NCBI GenBank assembly: GCA_033065855.1
Contig: JAVXUO010000284.1
Location: 124,001-188,000 of the forward strand
DNA: 64,000 nucleotides
Origin: Escallonia rubra
Lineage: Eukaryota; Streptophyta; Magnoliopsida; Escalloniales; Escalloniaceae
Direction of reading: 5' to 3'
Part shown: positions 53,156 to 64,000 of the stretch, piece after piece
Layout: the number at the start of each line of letters is the position of its first letter
Numbering within the stretch: the stretch's first letter is position 1
The notes under the pieces: generated by a model
Database searches by the model: none
What the model was told of the DNA's origin: nothing
Seen by the model: the letters and a program-made list of their open reading frames with translations, nothing else
Made by a program: the position numbers and the translations under genes

Positions 53156-53372
53156 ACAAAGCCAGATCCAAAGGATTTGAAGGTTGCATCATGCCTCTGT
53201 ATGAGTCCAGATGATCCATAATTCTATGTTTTGACATAAACTATAGAAAGAGGTTGGCTTACCCTGGACTTAGCACTAATGGATGGGGGGACCTCCAAAG
53301 CCAGATCCAAAGGATTTGAAAGTTGGAGTATGCCTCTCCACGAGTCTTTGATGATCCATAATTTTAAGTCGC
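53156..53372. repeat. Direct duplication of ~75 bp
   Basis: GCCAGATCCAAAGGATTTGA occurs at 53160 and 53302. Each is followed by AAAGTTGSAKYATGCCTCT-like sequence and GATGATCCATAATT. Confidence 0.8.
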
Positions 53373-53635
53373 GAGAGAAACATAAAAAAGATGTCAAGAC
53401 GTAACTATTAGTTATTTAAGTCTCATCAAATAACGCAAAAAATATCCTAATCGCTGGCAAACCAGATTCCAACATATCCTAATCGTTAGTAAACCGGACC
53501 CGTTGGAAATGCACTTGTTCTTTGTAGAATTTTTTTTTTTGGGTTATAATTGTTCTTCGTAGATTATTGATCCATAGAAGACAGACATCTAAAATAGACA
53601 TTGCTTTGCCTAGTTCCTAGAAGGTCATTTGGAGA

Positions 53636-54532
53636 TAGGGATGGCAATGGGGCGGGTCGGATGCGGATCTGATAAAATCCGAACCCGCCCGCTAGTTATG
53701 AAACGTTGCCCCGCCCCGCCCCGCCACCGGGTTCTATTTATAGAATACCATAACCGATCCTATGTGAATCTAGGAGACCTGCACCCGCCCCGCCCCGAAC
53801 CGTTCTGCTTGGTTTGGCAAAAAGATCACATTTTGTCAGATTGTGTGGTCGGCGGTGGTCTTCGGATCGATCTCAGATTGTGTGGTCGGCGGTGGAGTCG
53901 AAGAAGATGCGGTAGCCTTCGAATCGATCTCATATTGTGTGGCCGGCGGTGGAGTCGTAGAAGATGCGGTGACCTTCGGATCGATCTCAGATTCTCGGTG
54001 AGAGACGACCGGCGGTGGAGTCGAAGAAGATGCGGTGGCCTTCGGATTGATCTCAGATTCTCCGTGAGCGACAACCGGCGGTGGAGAAGACGCAGCGGAG
54101 TCGGTGGTGGAGGAGACGCAGTGGAGTCGGCGGTGGAGGAGACGCAACGGAGTCGCAGAGAAGAGAAGTCGCAGAGAAGAGAAGACGCAGCGGCGTCGGT
54201 GGCTCTTTGGAGTCTGCAGAAGAAGAGAGCGCCGAGTGAGAGAGAGAGAGAGAGAATAGATGATCTAGGGTTTTAGTTTAGGACAAAAGCTTATATATAT
54301 TACATGATGGACGGCTAGGATTAACTATGTATAGGGTATGTATATCGGGGCGGGTACGGGTTAGATCACGGGGCAGGTTAGGCAGAATACCATACCCGAT
54401 CCTAACCCGCTGCGGGTTTTAAAAAAATTTACCATACCCGCTCCGTGACCCAGTCAAAGTCAACATAATCCGCTCCTATAGGAGCGGGGCAGAGCGGATA
54501 TCCTGCGGGTGTGGGTTGAATTGCCATCCCTA
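53636..54532. mobile_element. Non-autonomous hAT-type element, 897 bp, with internal 57-bp repeats
   Basis: Ends TAGGGATGGCAATGGGGC and, reverse-complemented, TAGGGATGGCAATTCAACC. Perfect 8-bp duplications TTTGGAGA lie at 53628-53635 and 54533-54540. The interior (53850-54100) is a tandem array of about four ~57-bp units containing GGCGGTGGAGTCGAAGAAGA and TTCGGATCGATCTCAGATT, with (GA)n at 54236-54254. Open frames on both strands follow the repeats. Confidence 0.9.
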
Positions 54533-54540
54533 TTTGGAGA

Positions 54541-55196
54541 GGGGTGGTTACTTACAATCTTTTTGTGCCTAGTTCTAAAGGCCCCACTCTGCCGTAGGGC
54601 CGCGGGCTATAGTTGATTCGAAGATCCATTTTTCTGCCTTTTGGATCAAATATCGGAACTTGTGTTTGTAGTTTACTTAAATCTTGGTTTCTATTGATCG
54701 GACAAGTTAGTCAATAATCTGACCCTATTATAGATCTAAAAATCTCATTTTGAAGTAATCAAGAACTGAAGATGATAATCAAAGGTGCATGGAATCTGAC
54801 GCAATACTAAATAGGAACCAGCTTTGGCTTCTTTTTATTAATCAATTGTTGCTAACCGTGACTGAAGTCTAGAACCCCACATGCATTTGATGGAGTACAC
54901 TCTTCTCGACCTAGTCTTCGATCCAAATTCAAAGTAAACTACCACTTTATCATGGTTGACAACCACCAAACGTATGCTGGCCTTGGCCTTTTCACACCTT
55001 TGCATTTACTAGACTTCATTAGTCGTACCAATTGGCCTGAACTTTTTCTTGGAAGCTACATGATTCAACTTCACAGCATACACAGTTTGTGTATGTTACA
55101 ATCTAAGTACCGATCTTTTTGACGTCTATACACCTTGTAAAGTGCAATCATTTGAGATCTCTGAAGGCTGCCTCACTAGCTAGAAGCGAACTGAGA
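54541..55196 (+). other. 5' region of NLR copy C
   Basis: Partly alignable with the region upstream of copy B (54695-54800 and 55040-55196). The middle, 54800-55035, has no counterpart there. No element ends were recognised. Confidence 0.5.
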
Positions 55197-57732
55197 ATGG
55201 CAGCGGTTCCAGTATCCTTCTTGCTTAACGAGCTAGCGGTCTTCCTCCATGAAGAAAAGAGTCTTCTTGGTGGTTTTAGGGTGGAAGCCGATTACATAAG
55301 AGCAAAACTAGAGCAAATGAGAGCTTTTCTGAGCGTCGCTGATGCAAAGGAAGAGAGTGATCCCCGGCTACAAGTATGGATTAAGCAAGTGCGAAATGTT
55401 GCTTATGACACGGAAGACATCCTTGATGAATTCATTCTCCGCCTGGCTAATAATCATCGAAATGGATTCTTCGGGTTTTTGCGTAGGATCACTTGGTGCG
55501 TAAAGAAAATACATGCTCACCATCAGATTGCTTCCAAGATACAGAGGATCAGACCAAGAATCGACAATATTTTTGAAAAATATGGTGGTTTTGACCATGG
55601 CTCTAGTTCAACCGTCATCAACAATGCATGGGTTGATCGTTGAGGGGATGCACTTTTAATAGAAGAGGCTGAGCTTGTGGGCATCGAACACCCCAAGCGT
55701 CAGCTGATTAGTTGGCTTGTAAACGATGATTCTGGGCTCAAAGTGGTGTCGGTGGCAGGAATGGGAGGGTTGGGGAAGACTACATTGGTAAAGAAAGTAT
55801 ACGAAGATACAAAAGTGAAGAGGCATTTCCAAAGCCATGTCTGGATCACTGTTTCAGTCATTTAAGATCGAGGAGCTTCTGAAACAAGTTATTCAGCAAC
55901 TCTTTGCTGAAGTCAAGCAACCGGTCCCTCAAGTGGTGGAAACCATGGCTAGCCACAGCTTGAAAGAACTCATCAAAGAGTTCCTCCAACAAAGCAGGTA
56001 TGTGCTCGTTCTAGATGATGTTTGGAGTTTAGATGCATGGATCGCTATGGAAATTGCATTGCCTGATAACAGTCATGGCAGTCGTGTACTGCTGACAACA
56101 CGTAATGTTAATATAGCTTCTGCATGTTGCTTAAAAACTCGTGGCCGAAAATACACAATGAATGCTTTGTCTCCGGAGGAGTCTTGGACTCTATTTTGTA
56201 GAAAAGTGTTTCAAGGGACTGACTGCCCTCAACCTCTGTATCCACTCTCCAAATGTATCTTAGAGAAATGTGAGGGCTTGCCGCTTGCAATTGTGGCAAT
56301 GGGCGGTTTTTTGGCTACAAAAGACAGGAGAATTGAAGAGTGGGATATGGTTTGGCAAAGTCTTGGTGATGAGCTTGAAAGTAATGACCAATTCGAGTTT
56401 ATGACAAGAATACTCCTCCTCAGTTACTTTGACTTGCCTTACCATCTCAAAATTTGTTTGTTGTACTTGAGCGTTTTCCCTGAGGATTATGAGATAGAGA
56501 AGATGAGGCTGATACGGTTGTGGATCGCAGAAGGATTTGTGCAAGTTCGAGAAGGGAAGACTTTAGAAGAAGTTGCTGAGAATTACCTAAATAATCTTGT
56601 CAATCGAAGTTTGGTCCAAGTGGCTAGGACAACTATTGATGGAAGGCTTAAGACTTGTCGCGTCCATGATCTCCTTCGTGAGATGATTGTTATAAAGTCA
56701 AGAGAGCAAAGCATTGGTACTATAAACAGTGGACAAGATGCAAAGTGGCGATGCCTAGCAATCCATGATTCCTTGGAAAATGTACACAAGAGTGAATCTT
56801 ATAGTCGACTGCGTTCACTGCTCATATTTGGGGTCGTAAATCCGCTTTTTAAGTCATCCATATCTATGTTCTTGAGCAGTCAGCTTTTGAAGGTGTTAGA
56901 TCTGAGAGGTGCTCCGTTAGAGAAAATTCCAAGTTTAGTTTTCACATTAATTCATTTAAGGTATTTAAGTATGAGGGGAACAAATGTGAGTTTTGTTCCC
57001 AAATCGATTAGAAAACTTCGAAACTTGGAGACCTTAGATTTAAAGTATACTTGTGTGACAGAATTGCCGGCTGAAATTTTGAGACTTCGTAAGTTGCGCC
57101 ATCTCTTGCTATACTGCTACGAGTTTATTGACAACTACTATGCCTTTCAAAGTGCACGTGGATTTAAGGCTCCATGTAACATAGGAGATTTGATCTCTCT
57201 TCAAAAGTTATGTTACATAGAGGCGGGTGAGATCAATGGGCGCAACGGCAGTTGTAACACTGTGACAGAGAAGTTGCCGCACTGGATACCTTCTCTTCAC
57301 AGCCTGGTCACACTATGGTTATGCTACAGCCAACTGGGGGATGATCCACTGGAGTCACTAGAAGCTTTGCCCAATCTTGAACTACTTGGATTCCTTCAGG
57401 CGTACGAGGGGGAGAGCCTGACTTTTAAGGCTGGAGGATTTCAGAGACTCAAGGTTTTATGGCTTCGTCGATTGAATGGATTGAGATCGTTGACAGTGGA
57501 GGATGGGGCTATGCCTCATCTCGAAGAAATATATTTTCACAACTGTAAACTGGTGGATGAGCTGCCTTTAGGCATCCAACATCTAACCAACCTGCAATTT
57601 CTTAGGCTTGATGACATGCCAGATAAATTGACAATGCCACTGCAAGTTCAGGGTAACTTGAATATAGCCCACATCCCCAGGGTTTGGATCGGAGCCTGGA
57701 AGGACAACCGCTGGAATGGACAGTATTTGTAG
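55197..57732 (+). pseudogene. NLR copy C: RPM1-like CC-NB-ARC-LRR pseudogene
   Basis: Aligns with copy B throughout. The CC domain (MAAVPVSFLLNELAVFL start) is open for 148 codons, then TGA at 55641-55643 replaces the CGA codon of copy B. The NB-ARC keeps GMGGLGKTT, LVLDDVW, VLLTTRN, GLPLA, LWIAEGF and VHD. A 2-bp deletion near 55855 (TTTCAGTC against TTTCACAGTC in B) shifts the frame between P-loop and RNBS-A. At 57270/57271 an in-frame 207-bp deletion, bounded by short GAG repeats, removes 69 residues of LRR. The rest is open to TAG at 57730-57732. A truncated CC-only peptide could still be made. Full-length receptor cannot. Confidence 0.93.
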
Positions 57733-58499
57733 AAAGAGAAGCTTCACTGATTTATGCTCTGTCAATATAGCAAGGGATGGGGATACGAGTGCGTAACAGA
57801 CCCTGCCTGGTGCATAATTTGGCGAGGTAACAAGTTGTAGCCATTTTCATGCAAACCTGATAGTAGCCAAAATTTTCCTTCTTTCAGGCATTAGTTTCTA
57901 GATGATATATTCAATGTTTTCATGGCAGGGAACTGCTGCGAGCTACTGGACTTGTTCATACATTCTTTGTGACTCTGAACTTCTCTTAAAGTTAGATTTC
58001 ACTTACATGTAGTTGATTATAAGGACAGATATTGGGCTTACCTTGGTGTTCAATGGGATTAATGGGTTTGGTTTTTATAATTGTTGTGCACCTTCTTTTT
58101 TGCAAATTGTGATGCTTAGTGTTGTCTTCTTCTTAGTGTTCCACATTATAAGACTATGTTAAGATATTAGGATCAGAAAGAAACAGAAAACGGAAGCGAA
58201 ACAAAGCGCATTATCTTTGTTTTGAAAAAGAAGACTTCCTTCTGTGTAGTTTCCCGACGAATATAGGCACATATATGCATGTACATCTGACTATCAGAAG
58301 TGAAAGCCATGAAGGCCATACAATGGCAAAGTCAGTAGCCAGTAACAAAAGAAAAGAGCCGGTCGCTGGAGAACATTACGCCGCTGATCAGCAGTGTTGT
58401 TTAACAAATTTAAGTTGGGCCTGTAACTCTGTAAGGTGATGCAGTAGCCTTTCCTCAAGCCCTTGGAAATAGCTCAAAAAACAAAGGGTTCAACAGTAT
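57733..58499 (+). other. 3' flank of NLR copy C
   Basis: Shares with copies A and B the post-stop region, the TGTTCCACATT / ACGGAAGCGAAACAAAGCGC block at 58136-58210 and the CTATCAGAAGTGAA block near 58290. No gene. Confidence 0.65.
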
Positions 58500-59256
58500 A
58501 TCGAGGAAGCTTTCAGAAAACACAAGATCCCAAAGACTTCTACAAATATTATCAATTATGCGGATTTGGCTCTCCCTGAACCGTGGCTGACTATCCTCAC
58601 CCGATGCGAGTGCGATGTGATGAGACCCATATAGATGATCATTGATATATGTTTCAACAAAAACACTTATAAAGCGGGATTAGGGATACGATGACAGTCT
58701 GAGAATGGGTTTTGTTGTGGTTCCGCAGCAATTTCCTTTCTTGCTTCTGATGAATTGACAGCCTTCTCTAAAGGCTTACTTACAGCCTTCTCTTGGGCAA
58801 AAAATAAAAAATTGTTGCACATTAAATTACTGACATCTTCAATTTTTTTGCTTGATCAGCTATCGGACACGGCAGATGTCCCTGATACCATTGTTCCGAT
58901 AATGTACGACTTTTGCTTCGTATTATCTGATTTCCACCAGTTTAGTTTTGACAAAGTCACGTCGCATCAGCTCAAGGAATCTAGATCACTAGCTGCTTTT
59001 GCCTGCCATGCACGTATCAACGTCTTTCAGGACTGGGTGCATGACTTTTTGCGGCAACAAGATCTTTAATTCCTTTGCTTTGTGTACGTCTTTTGTATTT
59101 GTGTATATTGTTTTGTCTTAACTCTTGTATTATTGTCTCGGTGGAGTCTTGTGTGTAAAGCTGAACTATGTTTTCTATATTCACTTCTGGGTGACGAATA
59201 CTTTCATTATCTATGCTATTCTGCGTTTCTACCAAAAATAAAAATAAAAATAAAAT
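58500..59256 (+). mobile_element. 5'-truncated LINE with RNase H remnant
   Basis: Copy B reads straight from CAGTAT into CATATTCTTC (25617 on). Copy C has 757 bp inserted, with AGTAT on both sides (58495-58499, 59257-59261). The tail is AAAATAAAAATAAAAATAAA, an A-rich 3' end. 58850-59069 encodes VPDTIVPIMYDFCFVLSDFH and SLAAFACHARI, the end of the RVT_3-type RNase H domain found at the C-terminus of plant LINE polyproteins. The domain is degenerate, its upstream part shifting frame. A dead-on-arrival insertion. Confidence 0.82.
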
Positions 59257-60415
59257 AGTATCATATTCTTCTTGTTTCTATGTTGAATAACTACATGATG
59301 TTGCCAACAACTCATATCTATATCTATCTATACTACCTACAAAAGTACCAATGTTATAAATTATTTTTGGCCAATTATGCCCTCCATTAATTACTCTAAT
59401 AACAGTCCTACCCTTATGTAATTACTCTCTTTTTAATGCGGTGGTTGTTAAATGAACATTGGGTGATGAATGTAATCCAATATCTATACATTGGAAAATT
59501 AAAGGTGGGGTGAGAAAGAGAAAAAAGAAAAGAAAAAGAAAGGAAGCTCTTTAACTCGAAGGGAAAATAAAGCAAAGAGTTAGTTAGGGTACTTAAAAAC
59601 TGAAAAGGAAAAACGAAGCAAAAAAATTGAAATATGCCGGCAAAAAAACAACAACTAAAAAAAGTTGAAGCGCGTAAAATCAATTAAGGAAAAAAAAAGG
59701 CATTGAAAAAGCAACAAAAAAAAAGAAAAGAAAAAGAAAGAGAAAGAGAAGGTTACATATGGCGAGAATTAGAACCGAAAATCGGTTCAGTTATTGCAGT
59801 CGGAAGCCACATGCTCTGAATTTCGCATTTATAGTTGTTCTTCGATGACTAATTGCATTTTCTTTTGGATTTTCTTTCATGCTTTGTGGGTTCATCCTCT
59901 GTGAATACTATTAGGGCATGAGACACAATCAAATCAGTTTTACTTGTAAGAATCAAAGTAATCGATCTTTTCGACATCCATATTAATTACGAGCCGAGAA
60001 ATTTGGAATTGACGGAATTGGTTGGAAAGTTGATAATTAGAAAATAACTTCATCAGGTATGAATTTTTGGTTACCATTATGAATTTTTTGTTACCATTTT
60101 TTGAGTGTATATGGCTTTGTATTTACTATGAACCTCAAATGCGAAGCTTTTCATGGAACATAGCTAATTTGTATGCTTAATTATTCTTCAGCTACTGATG
60201 TTTCTCTCTTAGTAATGGTTGTTAATTAATAAAAAGGACGACTAAAGGGATTAATCAAAACAACATACATGATCTTAACTGTAATGGAACGGTAGATAAC
60301 CTGTAGTAGTTAAATAGGCTTTTTCTCTTCTGTAATTTGTGTTTTTGGTTTGTTAAGGATGAGAGGAATGTGATATGATTATAATAATGAATGAGTGTTT
60401 ATGGGATATTCATAA

Positions 60416-60419
<4 letters not shown>

Positions 60420-60471
<52 letters not shown>
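60420..60471. repeat. (AT)n microsatellite
   Basis: About 24 TA units after TGTGTGTG. Confidence 0.95.
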
Positions 60472-60474
<3 letters not shown>

Positions 60475-61454
60475 TTATGCTTGGAGTTATTGAACAATGG
60501 ATCAAGCTTAGACCACTTTGTCAAAAAGAAACTAATTGTTATGCCTCACTCACTTGGGGAATTTCGGAAATGATTCTGAGTTAACTAGGATTTCATGTTA
60601 AGATTTCCTCTTTAGATGTAATTCTTAAAGTTGAAATGAAACTACAAGGACCTTTACCACAAAGAGAAATCTTTGCAAATTAAGGTGAAACCTCACCAAG
60701 CTTCTGAGTTCACCTGTACAATGACTTCCTTAAGTAATTGTATTTACTAAGCACCTTATAATGTATTGTAATTATGAAGTAAGATTATACATGTATGAAT
60801 AAAGAGTATTGTATATGCCCCAAACTGCGTACTATATATGCATACCTATATACCGCAACAAGAGCAGACGAAGCATAACGAATAGCAAAATGAAAAGGAG
60901 TGCATATGCACTTGAGTTCCACCATTGAATGCCAAACCATTTTTGCAGAATGTGCAAGTGCAATGTCTTTTAGTCTTTTACTCTTTGCTCAATCAGTAAG
61001 AAAGATCAAACAACTATCCATCTCGAGTGTATACCATAACAACTTTAATAGTTTACAACAGATACGTAAATTGCTTCTTTCAATTTCTCCATTGGCTCTT
61101 CTTTTCACCAACACATATTTTTTTGGTACAACATATTGTAAACAAGATCCCCAAACATTTAACAGATCATAAGAAATAATGATATGACTTAAAAAAAATT
61201 ACATTCGCTCACATTCATGTGCAATGCACGTACTCCATACTTGTCTCAAAGTATCAAATTGCGGCACGGTTGTATCAGACCATGTGGCTCGAGTCACATC
61301 TCACACCAACCAACACCAAGTCTGCATGACGGTCAAAACATAGAAATTTGATAAGCAGTTTGCACCTTCCTTAGTCTCGACTAGGTATATAGATAAGCAT
61401 ATTTTAAGTTTTTATCTAGCAATGCTATTTCAGTTTATGCGGCTAAAAATTATA

Positions 61455-61498
61455 TATCTATCTATATCTATATCTATATCTATATCTATATCTATACA
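61455..61498. repeat. (TATATC)n microsatellite
   Basis: Seven or so TATATC hexamers. Confidence 0.92.
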
Positions 61499-61622
61499 TA
61501 TATAAATATTTGAATGGGGTTAAATGCTTAATTTTCTTTTTCCTTAAACTGCCTTTTTTGGTTGAAGTCTTCATAAAAGATTAGTAGTGCTTTTTGGCTT
61601 AATTATTTTTTCTTCATAAACT

Positions 61623-61674
61623 ACCTTTATTTGATTAGAGTGTTAGTAAAAAAACACTCTAATCAAATAAAGGT
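61623..61674. repeat. Perfect hairpin, 22-bp arms
   Basis: ACCTTTATTTGATTAGAGTG onward is exactly complementary to 61653-61674 with an 8-base loop. Weak complementarity continues outward, so this may be the core of a small foldback element. Confidence 0.85.
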
Positions 61675-61940
61675 TGTTTTGACTTCTACTAAAAAGACAG
61701 AAATTTTTTTATTTGAAAACCCTGTAAAATCACTCTTATACTCTTGCATGCTTTCTAATTACTGAAAAAACCTATCAAGGCCTTCCTTAATTCACGTTAA
61801 GATTGTATAGTTTTCTGTTAGCCTTTAGGAGAAATGTAATATTATGTTAGAAGCTCAATCCTTTTTTAATTTCATTTCATATTGATACATTGATGCATAA
61901 GCTATAGATTTAAATTATTGTGTACGTATATAGATTTTAG

Positions 61941-63433
61941 GGCTAATCTTAAAAATGTACCATTAACTTTATCCTCAGTACATCTTTAGTACCTAACTTT
62001 GAACGTGCGCCAAATAAGTACTTAAATTTAAGAAAATTACTCAAATCAGTACATCGGCTAACGGATCACGGATGCCGTTAAAAAGCTCAAATGGTAAGAC
62101 TGTCGGTCACGTGGACCCTTTTTTCCCTCTCTCTCACACACAGACACACACCCTTTCTACTTTCTCTCTCTTCTCTCTCAGTTTATTTCAGGGACACACT
62201 TTCATTTTATTTCCCTCAGTTTATTCTTCTTTATTTCACGAACATACACTATCACACCTGTAACACGCGCGCGCACACACACACAAAGTCACACAGTTTC
62301 ACCATCACACTCACACACAACCCACACACACACATATTTTCACACCTGAAACACACAAACAAACACACGCGCGCGTGCGCTCGTACGCACACACACACTA
62401 ACAATGTGGATTAGTGAAGATTGAAATTTTTATTTTTATTTTTAGAATGAAGATTGAATTGTGAAGATTGAATTGTTTAGTCAAAACAAAATCATATCTA
62501 AAATGTGGATTGGCTAATACAGTCAGATACACTAAGAATGTGGATTAGTTAATACAATCAGACACCATCACGTCGGTGTTGATCAAACCAATAAGGAAAA
62601 TCTAATCATCACATCATCCTCCAAAAATTGAAACCCTAGAAAAAATCAAGATGGAAGAAATATAACAAGATATGAATCTGTGGGGGATGAAGAGAATAAT
62701 CGGCTAGAGCTAATACATGATATATAAGATGCCATCATGTCGGCAATCAAACCAATAGGGAAAAACCAATAATCATCATGTCATTCGCTGCCGGAAATAC
62801 ATCGCCGCTAGAGATACATCGGCATCGTGGGTAATTGCAGCTTCACCGGCGGAAAAGCTTTCGGTATCGGGGTAGAGGGCGACAGTGGGATCTGCTGGTA
62901 TACATGGCTGCTGGTTCACGAATCTGACCGTGGCTACTGGTTCACGGTTCTGACCGTGACCGTGGCCTTCTCTTCATCGGCGGTAGAGGTCTTAGATTGT
63001 CCTTGCCATGCCGTCACCCCGGCATTACGCAGATGATCGGTGCAGCCTCTATTTTCGCTCAGTTAACGACCGTTGTTATCTGTGGCCCGAGGTATGGAGA
63101 GGGATCAGGGGGATAGAGTATGGAGTACGGAGGGTAGTGAGATTGGTAAGGTATGAAGAGGGAGAGGATGGGGATGAGAGAGAGACTGAGTGATGATGCG
63201 TGTTGTGTCAAACAACACACAACACGCATCATCACTCACTCTCCGTGTTGGGATGAATATATAGATAAAATCATGTCTTCCAACGTCTTCGCCCATCGCA
63301 CCATCTCCGGTGCAAACCCCTAGAGCTACACTGGAGGGTCAGAGTTTTCATCCATCAACACCAAATATAAACAGGTAGTCTCTGGTTCCGAACCAATTGA
63401 CCTTGAAAGTGGCCCGATTGAGTTAAATAATGA
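61941..63433. other. Intergenic DNA with (CA)n-rich tract and palindrome
   Basis: 61945-62110 resembles the long inverted end of a Mutator-type MITE (TACCATTAACTTTATCCTC, then TCAGTACATCGGCTAACGG), but I found no matching right end. A CA/GC-rich microsatellite cluster occupies 62262-62400 (CGCGCGCACACACACACAC, CGCGCGTGCG). No gene. Confidence 0.5.
63187..63240. repeat. Palindrome, ~21-bp arms
   Basis: GAGTGATGATGCGTGTTGTG and its exact complement at the right flank a short CAAACAA-type loop. Confidence 0.88.
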
Positions 63434-64000
63434 TATTTGAAGAGTACTGTGTGGACGCACTTCGAAAGGAAAAAAAATGGTGGAGACGTGACAGCAACTT
63501 GTATTCACTGTCGGAAAACTCTTGGGGCTAAACCAAAAAATGGGACTACTCATCTGTATACGCACTTAGATAGATTTTTTAGTCTAAGGCAACCGGATGT
63601 TAGACAAAAGCTATTGACTGGGATAATGGGAAAAGCAAATACTAAGCCTGAATTAGGTAATTATACATTCGATCAGGAGTTTGCTAGGAAAGAGCTTGGG
63701 AGCATGATAATTTTGCATGGATACCCATTATCTATTGTTGACCACGTGGGGTTTAGGAGGTATTCGTCTGCACTTCAACCATTATTTAAGGTACCAACCC
63801 GGAACACAATAAAGAACGATATTATGAAGATTTATGACCATGAGAGGGTGCAAACAATGAAGTTGTTAGAGGAGGTAAGAAGCATGATTGCAATCACTGC
63901 GAATTTGTGGACTTCTGGCAATCAAAAAAAGGGATTCATGGCTGTCATGTCACATTTTATCGATGAAGACTTTGTCCTTCAAAGTCGCATTTTGAGGTAT
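63434..64000 (+). CDS. hAT-type transposase with BED zinc finger, 5' part, runs off right edge
   Basis: The frame is open from 63434 to the window end. VWTHFERK then CIHCRKTLGAKP and HLYTHLDRF form a BED finger (C-x2-C ... H-x3-H) that would bind the element's DNA. The following region (YPLSIVDHVGFRRYSSALQP, VPTRNTIKNDIMKIYDHER, ITANLWTSGNQKKGFMAVMS) is the conserved N-terminal part of plant hAT transposases of the Ac/RICESLEEPER kind, reaching the first catalytic region. No ATG lies in the frame before the finger (TGA at 63431-63433), so the start is in an upstream exon or has been lost. The rest of the protein is beyond the window. Confidence 0.85.

Larger units (their letters stand above)
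59257..61940. other. AT-rich intergenic DNA, no gene recognised
   Basis: Short homology to the NLR flank ends near 59300. Beyond it there are only short ORFs, a purine-rich tract (59500-59750), microsatellites and the hairpin listed separately. No conserved protein or RNA gene was seen. Confidence 0.55.

Noticed and set aside
53629..54276. 215-codon Arg/Ser-rich ORF
   Set aside because: It begins at the hAT element border and is made of its 57-bp repeats.
62072..62414. His/Thr-rich ORFs
   Set aside because: They are translations of a CA-rich microsatellite cluster.
1..64000. tRNA, rRNA or known small RNA genes
   Set aside because: None could be recognised by eye; a covariance-model search would be needed to exclude them.

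Overview
This window is a stretch of nuclear DNA from a flowering plant, most likely a eudicot. The evidence is RPM1-type CC-NB-LRR resistance genes, Tat/Retand-type Ty3-gypsy and plant LINE elements, a Helitron, Mutator-like and hAT elements, and AT-rich intergenic DNA. I cannot name the species. Only one host gene is intact. Nearly all the rest is transposon sequence, much of it nested, and several insertions can be defined precisely because undisturbed paralogous copies lie elsewhere in the window.

Host genes. A single resistance-gene locus has been copied three times together with its 3' flank. Copy A (3042-3825) is only the LRR end, cut by a LINE that fills the left edge. Copy B (20431-23169) is a full 912-codon single-exon gene. 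Copy C (55197-57732) is a pseudogene with a nonsense codon, a 2-bp deletion and an in-frame LRR deletion. Each copy picked up different transposons downstream: a hAT-like insertion in A, a Mutator-like element with 9-bp duplications in B, and a truncated LINE in C. A lone last exon of the proteasome subunit RPN9 lies at 16252-16437.

Layout. 1-3041 LINE 5' end, minus strand. 3042-6580 NLR copy A and flank. 6589-7616 hAT-type element. 8477-11000 insertion carrying a relative of the gypsy element's repeat-rich region. 11000-15735 two tandem units of an unidentified ~2.3-kb repeat. 17597-18762 Mutator-type element, followed by a 245-bp tandem array. 20431-23169 NLR B, with flank to 26290. 27640-40261 third unit of the 2.3-kb repeat, split by an ~11-kb Helitron (28325-39315). 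Inside the Helitron are two Mutator-like elements (29338-33737 and 33761-36460) in opposite orientation, forming a very large inverted repeat. 40331-51988 complete Tat/Retand-like gypsy element with 435-bp LTRs and a GTAAT duplication; its gag-pol (minus) is damaged and it has a convergent, intron-containing gene on the plus strand. 52126-54532 two further hAT-type elements and a Helitron fragment. 55197-57732 NLR C and flank. 59300-63400 AT-rich DNA with microsatellites and hairpins. 63434-64000 start of a BED-finger hAT transposase.

The most notable structure is the inverted pair of Mutator-like elements. A transcript through it would fold into a hairpin with arms of about 2.5 kb, which is the architecture of the maize Mu killer silencing locus. 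Whether it is transcribed cannot be told from sequence.
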